This document shows, piece after piece, positions 50,103-58,939 of a stretch of 64,000 bases of DNA (position 1 is the first letter of the stretch; each line of letters starts with the position of its first letter). This DNA is from Desulfovibrio sp. MES5 (GTDB taxonomy: Bacteria; Desulfobacterota; Desulfovibrionia; Desulfovibrionales; Desulfovibrionaceae), in the NCBI RefSeq assembly GCF_002237645.1, contig NZ_MJUZ01000012.1, positions 1 through 64,000 of the forward strand, read 5' to 3'. A program made the position numbers and the translations under genes. Below the pieces are notes generated by a model, which searched no databases, was not told the DNA's origin, and worked only from the letters and a program-made list of their open reading frames with translations.

Positions 50103-50516
50103 TTATACGCCGTAGACTTTTTCAGGGTCAAAAACCATTGGGGCGCACAAGGTTACTGCGCCGTCCTTCCATTCCCGGTAAAAACAGGTGCGCCGACCCG
50201 TATGGCAGGCCGCGCCGCCGATCTGTTCCACCAGCAGAACTACCGTGTCGCTGTCACAATCCAGCCGCAACGCGCAGACCTTCTGCACATGGCCGGAAGT
50301 GCCGCCTTTATGCCAGAGTTCCTTGCGGCTGCGGCTCCAGTAATGGGCCTCGCCGGTTTCAAGGGTTTTACGCCAGGCTTCTTCATTCATATAGGCCAGC
50401 ATCAGCACCTCGCCTGTGGCGTGGTCCTGCGCGATGGCGGGCAGAAGGCCCTTGCTGAAGTCGGGCGCAAAATCCGCGCCGGGAACGGCTGTGGGCGTTT
50501 GTTCCGGGGCTGTCAT
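50103..50516 (-). CDS. hisI: Phosphoribosyl-AMP cyclohydrolase (HisI)
   Basis: 137 residues from ATG 50516 (GGAG upstream). Signatures: [44 protein letters not shown] and the metal site [29 protein letters not shown]. It opens the purine ring of PR-AMP, the third step of histidine synthesis. No HisE domain is fused, so PR-ATP pyrophosphatase must be elsewhere. First gene of the hisI-hisG pair. I looked for a His-rich leader peptide upstream and found none. Confidence 0.93.
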   Translation of the reverse strand: MTAPEQTPTAVPGADFAPDFSKGLLPAIAQDHATGEVLMLAYMNEEAWRKTLETGEAHYWSRSRKELWHKGGTSGHVQKVCALRLDCDSDTVVLLVEQIGGAACHTGRRTCFYREWKDGAVTLCAPMVFDPEKVYGV

Positions 50517-51205
50517 ACACACTCCTTGAAAAAGGCGGCGGCCATGAGCCAGGGGCTGTGCGTGCGCACGGCGCTCGTGGTCGGCAAAGGGAATAAATCT
50601 AACCAGAAGCGCCATGAGACGCAAGCAAAGCCTGTATGGCGGCATGGGGCGCAGGGGGCCGCATCCATTACAGGGCGCGTAGAAAACATTTTTTGCGGAA
50701 AAAGTGTTGCGTCACTGCATAGGGCTCTTATCTGTATCGTGTGGGCAGCGCGCACGTTGCAGTTTGCGCCTGGAACCATTTAACGGCGCAATTGCCCGGC
50801 CATTGCGGGGGCAGTATCTCGCCGCCGGGCGTAAGCGCGTTTTGTCTGCACTGTTGTACGCCCTGGCGGCGTTGCAAGATCGTTGCGGATATGCATTCGC
50901 AACGGTATTCTGTTCCGGTGGCAGTGGCATATGCGCCGGATGATCGCCAGCCGCGTCATGCGCAGGGCTTGTTATGCGCAGAGCCTGCCATGTTCAGGCC
51001 TTGTTGTGAACCGCGCCGGCTGGATGGACAGGTCAGATGCGGGGCCATATGCGGGGCCATATGCGGGGCTATGTGCCCATACATGCCCCATTCACGGCTC
51101 ATTTACGGCCCTGATCCCAGGCAACTTGCGCAATTTAGCGTGCTATGGCATGTTCGTCCGTTAGCGAAATCATATTTATTGGCGGAATGCCGCCGGGAAA
51201 AATAT
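50517..51205. other. Gene-free region upstream of the helicase gene
   Basis: 689 bases. The helicase frame stays open far upstream but without start signals or plausible protein. It contains three tandem copies of the 12-bp unit ATGCGGGGCCAT (51037-51072). A long leader would be typical of cold- or growth-regulated helicase genes, but no specific element was recognised. Confidence 0.5.
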
Positions 51206-52942
51206 ATGCCAGAACATCAATTGCCCACTGACCCCGACACAGCCTCCGCAGCGGCGAAAGACGCGCCGTCGGACGCCGCGGGCGCGCCGCTTGAGGGCAT
51301 AGCTGTCAGCGAACCCGAAGACGCGCTGCCGCGAGTAACCCTGGCCGACCTGCCCCAGGTCATGCATGAAGCCTGCGCCCGCGCTGGCTGGCAGGGGCTT
51401 ATGCCCGTCCAGTCCCTGGCGCTCCCCTATCTGCTGGAAGGGCGCGACATCATGGTGCAGTCGCGTACCGGCAGCGGCAAGACAGGCTGCTACCTTTTGC
51501 CCATGCTGCCCCGGCTGTCCCCTGACCTCAAGGCCCCGCAGGCCCTTGTGCTGGCTCCCACGCGGGAACTGGCCGTGCAGGTCGAGCGCGAGGCCGCCGT
51601 ATTGTTCGCGGGCACGGGCATTGTCACCGTCGCCGTTTACGGCGGCGTGGGCTACAAAAAGCAGATGGACGCCCTGCGTGACGGAGCCCAACTTATCGTG
51701 GGCACTCCCGGTCGTGTGCTGGACCATTTGCTGCGCCGCACCCTTGACCTCAAGGATTTGCGCGAACTGGTTTTCGACGAGGCCGACCGCATGCTCTCCA
51801 TCGGGTTTTACCCGGACATGAAGGAGATACAGCGCTATCTGCCCCGGCGGGCCATCCATACCTGCCTGTTTTCGGCCACGTATCCGCCGCACGTGCTCAA
51901 GCTGTCCGGCGAGTTCATGTCCGAGCCAGCCATGCTTTCCCTTTCGCAAAAAGAAGTGCACGTGGCCGAAGTGCAGCACCTCTTCTGCGAAGTGAAGCCT
52001 ATGGATAAAGACCGCGCGCTTGTGCGGCTGCTGGAGACGGAAAACCCCGCTTCTGCCATAATTTTTTGCAATACCAAGTCCAACGTCCACTATGTGACGG
52101 GGGTCTTGCAGGGCTTCGGCTACAGCGCCGACGAGCTTTCCGCCGACCTTTCCCAGTCCCGGCGCGAAGCCGTGCTGGAAAAGATCCGGCAGGGCAAGCT
52201 CCAGTATCTGGTGGCTACGGACGTTGCCGCGCGCGGCATTGATATTCCCGAACTGTCGCACGTGTTCCTGTACGAGCCGCCCGAAGATCACGAAAGCTAC
52301 ATCCACCGCGCGGGCCGCACGGGCCGCGCCGGAGCTGCAGGCACGGTGATTTCCCTGGTGGACGTCATGCAGCGCATGGAACTTGACCGCATCGCCAAGC
52401 ACTACAAGATCGGCCTCATCCCTCTGTCATTGCCCACGGATGAGGACGTGGCCCGCGTGGCGGGCACTCGCCTGACGGCCATTCTTGAAGGGCGTTTTCG
52501 CAATCTCACGGGCCTTGAGCGTATGCGTGTGGCCCGCTATGCCCAGCTGGCGCGCGACCTCGCGGCCGAAGGGGGCGATGACGAGGACAGCGCCCTGCTG
52601 CTGGCCATGCTGCTGGATTCAGCCCATCAGGAAAGCCTGCGTGAAAACCGCTTTCCCGACCAGTCTTCATCCAACCCCGCAGGCCAGAACGCCGGTTCGC
52701 GTAATGGTTCCGGCCGTGGCGGCTCTGGGGGCCGTGGCGGCAGAAACTCCAGAGGCGGCAAGGGCGGAACCAACGGCAATAGCGACCGCAACGACCGCAG
52801 TGAAACCGCCAGCGGCGAAAACGCGGAGGCCCGTTCGGGCAGGCGCCGCCGTTCTTCACGCCGCCGTGACGGCGAACAGGGCAGGGATGCCGGGGACACT
52901 GCGCCCCGGAATGTGCAAGGCAAAACGGACAGCGCTGAATAA
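51206..52942 (+). CDS. DEAD-box RNA helicase
   Basis: 578 residues from ATG 51206. All helicase motifs are present: Q motif region, SRTGSGKT (I), PTRELA (Ia), GG and TPGR (Ib), FDEADRML (II, DEAD), SATYP (III), IIFCNT (IV), VATDVAARGIDIP (V) and HRAGRTGR (VI). The last ~130 residues are low-complexity Gly/Arg/Ser (RGG-like) and basic, typical of RNA-binding tails of RhlE/DeaD relatives. It would unwind rRNA or mRNA structures. The next gene begins 14 bases on. Confidence 0.93.
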   Translation: MPEHQLPTDPDTASAAAKDAPSDAAGAPLEGIAVSEPEDALPRVTLADLPQVMHEACARAGWQGLMPVQSLALPYLLEGRDIMVQSRTGSGKTGCYLLPMLPRLSPDLKAPQALVLAPTRELAVQVEREAAVLFAGTGIVTVAVYGGVGYKKQMDALRDGAQLIVGTPGRVLDHLLRRTLDLKDLRELVFDEADRMLSIGFYPDMKEIQRYLPRRAIHTCLFSATYPPHVLKLSGEFMSEPAMLSLSQKEVHVAEVQHLFCEVKPMDKDRALVRLLETENPASAIIFCNTKSNVHYVTGVLQGFGYSADELSADLSQSRREAVLEKIRQGKLQYLVATDVAARGIDIPELSHVFLYEPPEDHESYIHRAGRTGRAGAAGTVISLVDVMQRMELDRIAKHYKIGLIPLSLPTDEDVARVAGTRLTAILEGRFRNLTGLERMRVARYAQLARDLAAEGGDDEDSALLLAMLLDSAHQESLRENRFPDQSSSNPAGQNAGSRNGSGRGGSGGRGGRNSRGGKGGTNGNSDRNDRSETASGENAEARSGRRRRSSRRRDGEQGRDAGDTAPRNVQGKTDSAE

Positions 52943-52956
52943 GCCGACGGAGTTCT

Positions 52957-53475
52957 ATGCGTCATATGGACGGCACACCGGGACCAGCCTCTAAAACCAC
53001 ATCCCCGGAAACGGCGTCACCCGCTGTTCTTTCCGACACCATGCGGCAGGCTTTGGACAACTTCATGGCCTTGTATGAAGACGCGGATTTTACTGTGGAA
53101 CTGGCCTATCTGGGCGTGGGGCGCATGCAGTTTTTGCGTCGCCGCCAGATGCTGCTTGAGCTGCGCGGGCTGTACATGGCCCTCTGGCGGCTGGCATTGG
53201 CCAAGTCTTTTCCACAGGACGCGGACTTCATGTTTGACGCGTTTTTGCGGGAATTCGCCGCAAAGAACAGGGACAGGGCCAGCGCCCGCGTGCTGACGCG
53301 GGGACGCGAGTACTGGGGCATGCTGGAGCCTATGGGCGACGGCGACTTCAGTGATGTGGCGCGCCACCTGACCTCCTTTTTTTCCAGAACGGAAATGGGG
53401 GCCAAGAGCGTCAATCTCAAGCTCGTGCTGCACATCCGCAAACTTTACAAACATATATTTGACAGGCTTATATAA
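52957..53475 (+). CDS. Conserved-looking hypothetical protein downstream of the helicase
   Basis: 172 residues; GGAG stands six bases before ATG 52957, and the gene starts 14 bases after the helicase. After a polar ~25-residue start it is helical and basic: ALDNFMALYEDADFTVELAYLGVGRMQFLRRRQMLLELRGLYMALWRLAL. No membrane helix, signal peptide or known motif. Co-transcription with the helicase and ribF hints at an RNA or translation context, but no function can be given. Confidence 0.75.
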   Translation: MRHMDGTPGPASKTTSPETASPAVLSDTMRQALDNFMALYEDADFTVELAYLGVGRMQFLRRRQMLLELRGLYMALWRLALAKSFPQDADFMFDAFLREFAAKNRDRASARVLTRGREYWGMLEPMGDGDFSDVARHLTSFFSRTEMGAKSVNLKLVLHIRKLYKHIFDRLI

Positions 53476-53544
53476 GGCCGTTACGCATGGGCCCGGCAGT
53501 CCGGGTCTTTTGCCGCGCGGATCCTTGCCTTGGAACCGGCAGAC

Positions 53545-54483
53545 ATGAATATCGCACATTCCATTGAAGAGCTTACTTTTCTTGAGGCCAGCGGCCTCAC
53601 CATCGGCAACTTTGACGGCGTACACCTTGGGCACCAGGCGCTCATACGGCATACGCTGGATGTGTGCGCCGGTGAAAAGCTGACGCCCGTGGTCATGACG
53701 TTCTGGCCGCACCCGCGTCAGGTGGTCATGCCCCAGCGCGGGCACATGCCCCTGACCACGCGCGAGGAACGCTTTGCCCTGCTGGAAGCTCTTGGCGTGG
53801 AGCATGTGCTGGAACTTCCCTTTACCCCCGAACTGGCCGCCCACGATGCCGAGAGCTTTGTGCGGGCCTTTCTTGCGCCGCTGAAGCTGCGCCATCTGGT
53901 TGTCGGCTATGACTTTTCCCTGGGTCGCAACCGGGGCGGGCATGTGGAAACGCTGCGCCGTCTGGGCGAGGACCAGGGCTTTTGCGTGGAGCAATTGCCG
54001 CCTGTGGTTGTGGACGGCACGGTGGTGAGTTCAACAACGCTGCGCGCGCTTATCGGCGAGGGCAATGTGCGTGAGGCCGCCCGCCTGCTGGGCCGCTTTC
54101 ACGGATTCAGCGGCGTTGTCGTGCACGGCGACGGGCGCGGAGCCGGTCTGGGCTTTCCCACGGCCAATCTGGACCGCCCGCAGGTGGTCATTCCCACCGA
54201 GGGCGTCTACGCCACCCTTGCCACGCCAGCCGAGGCTGATGGCCGCACCTGGCCTGCAGTGACCTGCATAGGGCGCAAACCCACCTTCGGCGACAATGAG
54301 CTCACCGTGGAAACCTTTTTGCTTGAGGGCGGACGGGATTTTTACGGTGAGGCCATGCGTCTGGATTTTGTGGATCATTTGCGCGGAGAAAAGCGTTTTG
54401 ACTCCGTGGAGGCCCTCAAGGCACAGATAGCGGACGACGTTGACCTCGCGCGGCGCATCCTGGCTGCCTTTATCCGCCTGTAG
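53545..54483 (+). CDS. ribF: Bifunctional riboflavin kinase / FAD synthetase (RibF)
   Basis: 312 residues from ATG 53545 (TTG 53530 is possible). N-terminal nucleotidyltransferase: TIGNFDGVHLGHQALI, TFWPHPRQVV and VVGYDFSLGRNRGG, plus VVSSTTLRALIGEGNVREAARLLGR. C-terminal flavokinase: GDGRGAGLGFPTANL and GVYATL, ending in LDFVDHLRGEKRFDSVEALKAQI. It makes FMN and FAD. It follows the unknown gene by 69 bases and precedes the PHP phosphatase by 48. Confidence 0.95.
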   Translation: MNIAHSIEELTFLEASGLTIGNFDGVHLGHQALIRHTLDVCAGEKLTPVVMTFWPHPRQVVMPQRGHMPLTTREERFALLEALGVEHVLELPFTPELAAHDAESFVRAFLAPLKLRHLVVGYDFSLGRNRGGHVETLRRLGEDQGFCVEQLPPVVVDGTVVSSTTLRALIGEGNVREAARLLGRFHGFSGVVVHGDGRGAGLGFPTANLDRPQVVIPTEGVYATLATPAEADGRTWPAVTCIGRKPTFGDNELTVETFLLEGGRDFYGEAMRLDFVDHLRGEKRFDSVEALKAQIADDVDLARRILAAFIRL

Positions 54484-54531
54484 GATTTTACGCGGGTGGC
54501 TTTTGAGGCAACTTGGGGGTATGCTTGAGGC

Positions 54532-55356
54532 ATGATACTCGCTGACCTGCATAATCACACGCTTGCCGCTCACGGGCGCGACACTGTGGCCGCCATGTAT
54601 GAGGCCGCCATGGGCAGCCACCTGGAGTGGTACGGCCTCTCTGAACATTCGCCCCTGCCGCCCGGCTACGCCTGCCCGCTGTACACCGGCGACCTCACTG
54701 TGACCTTTCCCGCCTACGTGGATGCGGTGCTGGCCCTCAAGGAAAGCGCGCCTTCCGACGGGCCGCGCGTACTGCTCGGCATGGAGCTGGACTGGCTGCC
54801 CGTCAATTTGCCCTGGATGCGGGAAATTCTGGGGCGTTACCCCTTTGATTACGTTATCGGCGGCCTGCATTACGTGAATGATGCGGCTGTGGGTTCGCCG
54901 CGCAGCTGGGGAGAGGGGCTTGCCCTGCCGCAGCGCTTTGCGCGCTATGATGCCTATTATGAAGAAATGGCCCGCCTGGCCGCCAGCGGCCTGGTGGATG
55001 TGGTCGCCCACCCGGATTTTATCAAGGTCTGCTGCTATGACGATTTTCAGGCATGGCTGAAACAGCCCGGCAGCCTTGACCGCATAGCTGGCGCGCTCAC
55101 CGCCATGCGCGATTCCGACACGGCCATGGAAGTTTCCTCCGCCGGACTGCGCAAACCCTTTCATGAGCCGTACCCCGGCCCCGCCATAATGGAAATCGCC
55201 GCTGACCTCGGCCTGACCATCAGTTTCGGCTCCGACGCCCACGCCGTCAGTGAGACCGTGTCCCACTTCGAAGAACTGGCCCGTTACGCCCGTAGCTACG
55301 GCTTCAAAAGCAACCGTATCAGCGTGGGGCGCGAGAAAATACTGCTCGAGTTTTAG
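54532..55356 (+). CDS. PHP-domain histidinol-phosphatase
   Basis: 274 residues. PHP metal-site motifs appear in order: DLHNHT (N-terminal), LSEHSP, GMELDW, GGLHYV, VVAHPDFIK and SFGSDAH. Size and order match HisK-type histidinol-phosphate phosphatases, which do the penultimate histidine step; hisI and hisG lie 4 kb away on the other strand, supporting that role. A different PHP phosphoesterase activity cannot be excluded. The downstream region is gene-free for 1.3 kb. Confidence 0.85.
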   Translation: MILADLHNHTLAAHGRDTVAAMYEAAMGSHLEWYGLSEHSPLPPGYACPLYTGDLTVTFPAYVDAVLALKESAPSDGPRVLLGMELDWLPVNLPWMREILGRYPFDYVIGGLHYVNDAAVGSPRSWGEGLALPQRFARYDAYYEEMARLAASGLVDVVAHPDFIKVCCYDDFQAWLKQPGSLDRIAGALTAMRDSDTAMEVSSAGLRKPFHEPYPGPAIMEIAADLGLTISFGSDAHAVSETVSHFEELARYARSYGFKSNRISVGREKILLEF

Positions 55357-55448
55357 GGTAGTCTCTTATTTAGAAACAGCCCCCGGTAGAGTCGTTTTTG
55401 CAGTGCCTTGCGGGGGCGTCGCGGCATGTTCTTCATGAAAGATAAAGC

Positions 55449-55609
55449 AGGGCCTGTCCTGTGAGAGGTGGCTTCTGTGCCCTGCGGGCACGGGGCTTTT
55501 CTTTTTCTGTTGCTTGGGCCGCCTGCGCGGCGTGCGGCAAGGCGGGGCCGGTTATGGGGCTGCGCCCCCTTCTCGGCCCCCTTGCATCCCCCCCGAAGCA
55601 CCCCCCTGT
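55449..55609 (+). repeat. Left arm of a long inverted repeat
   Basis: Reads GGGCCTGTCCTGTGAGAGGT, then GCCCTGCGGGCACGGGG, TTGGGCCGCCTGCGCGGCG and GGGGCTGCGCCCC. The reverse complement of 56165-56317 carries the same motifs in the same order, about 80 percent alike by eye. The GTGCCCTGCGGGCAC hairpin followed by a T-rich stretch could terminate the PHP gene. Confidence 0.75.
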
Positions 55610-56164
55610 TCTACCCTGACCAACAACTCCCTTCTTTCGGGGGCGGCTATGCACGAACCTCGCCGACGTGTCGGCTTCGGTTCTTTATGACGCCGCCCCC
55701 GGCGACAATCCGCTCCTTGCCTGAGAACCTGCATAGGCTTCACAGTATTGCTATACGGCAAATCTTTTTAGAATGAATCACACAACAGATGCGGCCACTT
55801 TTGGCCGTTACGAAGCGATCAGTTATAAAACCCAAATCCTCCACAATGCCTCAAGCCAGCCAGGCACCCTCGGCCTTGCATCCAACGTGAAGGTGCACGC
55901 TGGCATTGCGCGGCGCGAAGCTGACGCTGTTTGCGCTTCAATGGTGGGCATTTGCTCTTGCATTCATCTGAGATGAACGAAGACCAGCACCCTGACACCG
56001 TATTTTTGCAGGCTGCTGTCAACTTTCTTCCCACTACTCGTAGCGGTGTATGTTGGTGGCATTGCGCGGCGCGGAGGGAGATCGCCGAGCGCAGCGAGGA
56101 AGCTCCCGCAGCGACAGCCGCGCAGCCCTCGTGGAATGGCGGAAACGGGAAAGCCCCAGCGGGG

Positions 56165-56317
56165 TTGTCCGGGGGGAGTGCAGAGGGGGCCTCGGAGGGG
56201 CGGCAGCCCCTAACAGGCCCCCATCTGCCGCCCGCCGCGCAGGCGGCCCAAACTGGAATAAATAAAAGTTCCCCGTGCCCGCAGGGCGCAACAACCACCT
56301 CTCAAAGGACAGGCCCG
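56165..56317 (-). repeat. Right arm of a long inverted repeat
   Basis: On the minus strand: GGGCCTGTCCTTTGAGAGGT, GCCCTGCGGGCACGGGG, TTGGGCCGCCTGCGCGGCG, GGGGCTGCCGCCCC. It faces the copy at 55449-55609. Confidence 0.75.
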
Positions 56318-56655
56318 GTTTCCCTTTTTCTGAAAGACCATCTGCGTAAATCTCCATCAGTCCCCATCCCCCACACAGCCCAACCACCCGGCTTTTTCCC
56401 TCCCATAAAAAATACAACAATATCCCCAAGTTCACTCAATACCAATTCCCCCAATAAAAACGCAATTTGCAGCTATACGAAAAGAAAGCATTTTTTCGAT
56501 ATGCGGTTGACAAGGTTCTGTATTTTTGAAATTCATACAATGAATAGTAATCCTTCTCTGTGCCTGAGAAACAAGGATGCTATACTTACCAAACCACACA
56601 GGATTGCGTCCATGCACACCGGGGCAGCCCGGGCCGTGCCCCAGCAGGAGTTACA

Positions 56656-57543
56656 ATGAAAAACCGCGGCGTATATACAGGGCTCGTTCTGGCGGGCCTG
56701 TTGCTTGTCTTTGGCGTATGGGTGCTGTCGTTTTTTGACACGACGCTTTCGATCAAAAGGGTGGCCATGGACTCGGAAGTCGCGGCCAAACGGGTGGCCT
56801 TGCCATCGGGGCAGGCGCTGTTCAATCCGCCCCGGCCCGAGGACGCGCCTGAAAGCATCCGCGCAGAGGTCATGCTGGGCTACAAGATCATGACTGAAAC
56901 CAGCAAATACGCCTGGCAGTATGTGGGCAATGGCAAGGAAAGCAAGCTCTCCTGTTCCAGCTGCCACTTTGAAGGCGGCCGGTCTATGGAGAGCATCTCC
57001 CTGGTGGGGGTTGGAGCCACGTACCCACGCTTCCGCGACCGCAACGATTATACTGTGGACCTCGGCATTCGCATTCAGGGCTGCTTTGACCGCAGCATGA
57101 ACGGAACGCCGCCGCCGCTGGACGGGCAGATCATCCAGTCCCTGCTGGTTTATCTGCAGTGGATTTCGAAGGACATTCCCATCTATGCCAAACTGCCCTG
57201 GACCCTGCCCGAAAGTCTGGGCAATCCCCACAAGCCTGACACGGCCAATGGCGCAAAGGTGTATAAAGACGTATGCGCCCGCTGCCACGGCATAAACGGC
57301 GAAGGCACGGACATTGCGCCGCCCTTGTGGGGCGACGAGTCCTACAACGACGGGGCGGGCATGCACCGCGTGCGTACACTGTCCACCTTTGCCTGGCGCT
57401 TCATGCCCAAGAACGCGCCCTCACTCACACAGGAAGAGGCCCTGGACGTGGCGGGCTACATTCATGAAAAGCCCAGGCCCAAGTTCGTGCCCACCCATCC
57501 CGACAAGATTGAGCGGCTTATCCCCCTGACGGAAGGGAAGTAG
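56656..57543 (+). CDS. Membrane-anchored dihaem cytochrome c, TsdA-like
   Basis: 295 residues from ATG 56656 (AGGAG six bases upstream). One N-terminal membrane helix (about 8-27) anchors a periplasmic part with two haem c sites: C100-SSC-H104 and C207-ARC-H211. The stretches GIRIQGCFDRSMNGTPPP and PPLWGDESYNDGAGMHRV resemble the TsdA (thiosulfate dehydrogenase / tetrathionate reductase) family. Unlike soluble TsdA it is anchored and is followed, two bases on, by two haem-bearing membrane subunits, so it is more likely the electron-exchanging face of a membrane complex. Confidence 0.82.
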   Translation: MKNRGVYTGLVLAGLLLVFGVWVLSFFDTTLSIKRVAMDSEVAAKRVALPSGQALFNPPRPEDAPESIRAEVMLGYKIMTETSKYAWQYVGNGKESKLSCSSCHFEGGRSMESISLVGVGATYPRFRDRNDYTVDLGIRIQGCFDRSMNGTPPPLDGQIIQSLLVYLQWISKDIPIYAKLPWTLPESLGNPHKPDTANGAKVYKDVCARCHGINGEGTDIAPPLWGDESYNDGAGMHRVRTLSTFAWRFMPKNAPSLTQEEALDVAGYIHEKPRPKFVPTHPDKIERLIPLTEGK

Positions 57544-57545
57544 CC

Positions 57546-58937
57546 ATGATTTTTCCCATTCTGCACATTCCGGGTGTTGGCGACGGCATGACCATCGCCT
57601 TGGACGCCGTGCTGCACGTCGTCATAAGTCACGGTCTGGCCATTGGCTTCATGACCATGCTGATTCTTTTTCAAACCATGACGTATGCGGGCAAGGGGCC
57701 GCACTGGGCGCGCATCAGCCGCAGCCTGCTGGGCCCGGCGGTGGTGGTCATCACCTCCGTGGGCGCGGTGACGGGCGTGGGCATCTGGTTCATCACCGGC
57801 ATTCTCGCGCCGGAGGGCATAGGCTCGCTTATCCACCTCTTTTTCTGGCCCTGGTTCATCGAGTGGGGCGCTTTTACCTCTGAAGTCATCCTGCTGCTTT
57901 TTTACTATTATTTGTGGGACAGGCTGGCGGAAAAGCATCCCGGGCGTCTGACAGCTCTGGGCTGGGGCTACGTGACCATGGCCGTCATTTCGGCCATCCT
58001 CATATCCGGCATCCTGGGCTTCATGCTCACGCCCGACGGCTGGCCCTGGGGGCAGACGTTTGACGAGGCATACTACAATCCTACTTTTGTGCCCCAGGTC
58101 TTTTTGCGGCTGGCTGGCGGGCTTGCCATAGGCTCGCTGCTGCTGTCGGCCTGGATAGCCTGGCGCTTCAAGGGCACGCAGGAGGAGCGGGGCAGCGCCC
58201 TGCGGCTTGCGGGCGGCGTTTTTCTTGGCTGTGTGGCAGTGGGCGGGGTCAGCGCGTGGGTTTACTTCTCGCGCGTGCCCATGACCTTTCTCACCCACTG
58301 GAAGTTCGCTGTGGCCACGTCCTACATGTCGCAGATGCCGGACTTTCTGCCCACCCTCAACGCCACTGCGGTCGGATTGCTTTGCCTCACCGGGTTGGCC
58401 GCCGTGCTGCGCTGGCCGGTGGTATGCCGCATTCTCTGCATCCCGGCCATCCTGCTCAGCGTGTTCATGGTGATGGAATTCGAGCGTATACGTGAATTCG
58501 TGCGCGGGCCGTATCTGCTGCCCGGCCATATGTACGCCAACCAGGTGCCGCTGGTGGAAAAGCTGGCTGTTGACGAAAAGAATGAAAGCTATCTGTCGCG
58601 CATGCGTTGGGTGGACGACGACGGCAAGCTGCCGCCGGACATGGTGGCGGGCAAGGCGCTGTTTGCCGCCAACTGCGGCGTGTGCCACACCACGGTCAAG
58701 GGCGGGCTGAACAATATCGGCATCCGCGTGGCCGGGCGCACTCTGGACAGCCTCAACGCCATTGTGTCCATTACGGAAAATCTCGGCCCCTTCATGACGC
58801 CCTTTACGGGGTCTGAACCGGAGCGGTTGCTGCTGGCCAGCTACATTTACATGCTCGGAACCGAGCAGGGCTATATCAAGATCCCGCAGGCGCCGAAAAC
58901 TCCGGCAGCCCAGGCGGCGGGCAGGGAGGCGAAGTAG
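57546..58937 (+). CDS. CydA-like membrane subunit fused to a monohaem cytochrome c domain
   Basis: 463 residues. About nine membrane helices; the region FIEWGAFTSEVILLLFYYYLWDRLAEKHP resembles cytochrome bd oxidase subunit I, and conserved His occur in HVVISHGLAIGF (first helix). The C-terminal ~90 residues add a haem c site, C377-GVC-H381, absent from ordinary CydA. It may take electrons from quinol through haem b and pass them to haem c, or the reverse. No CydB is present. It starts two bases after the dihaem gene and ends two before the next subunit. Confidence 0.75.
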   Translation: MIFPILHIPGVGDGMTIALDAVLHVVISHGLAIGFMTMLILFQTMTYAGKGPHWARISRSLLGPAVVVITSVGAVTGVGIWFITGILAPEGIGSLIHLFFWPWFIEWGAFTSEVILLLFYYYLWDRLAEKHPGRLTALGWGYVTMAVISAILISGILGFMLTPDGWPWGQTFDEAYYNPTFVPQVFLRLAGGLAIGSLLLSAWIAWRFKGTQEERGSALRLAGGVFLGCVAVGGVSAWVYFSRVPMTFLTHWKFAVATSYMSQMPDFLPTLNATAVGLLCLTGLAAVLRWPVVCRILCIPAILLSVFMVMEFERIREFVRGPYLLPGHMYANQVPLVEKLAVDEKNESYLSRMRWVDDDGKLPPDMVAGKALFAANCGVCHTTVKGGLNNIGIRVAGRTLDSLNAIVSITENLGPFMTPFTGSEPERLLLASYIYMLGTEQGYIKIPQAPKTPAAQAAGREAK

Positions 58938-58939
58938 CC

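Larger units (their letters stand above)
55357..56655. other. 1.3-kb gene-free region bracketed by an inverted repeat pair
   Basis: No credible gene. Two ~155-base related segments face each other (55449-55609 and 56165-56317). Between them is mixed sequence with a repeated GCATTGCGCGGCGCG (about 55901 and 56068). 56350-56560 is AT-rich. This looks like decayed mobile or duplicated DNA. Confidence 0.65.

Noticed and set aside
50517-50780. Histidine leader peptide before hisI
   Set aside because: No short frame with clustered His codons and no terminator were found.
55931-56659. 242-codon plus-strand frame before the cytochrome genes
   Set aside because: It spans an inverted repeat arm and AT-rich sequence, reads as low-complexity and overlaps the better-supported cytochrome start.
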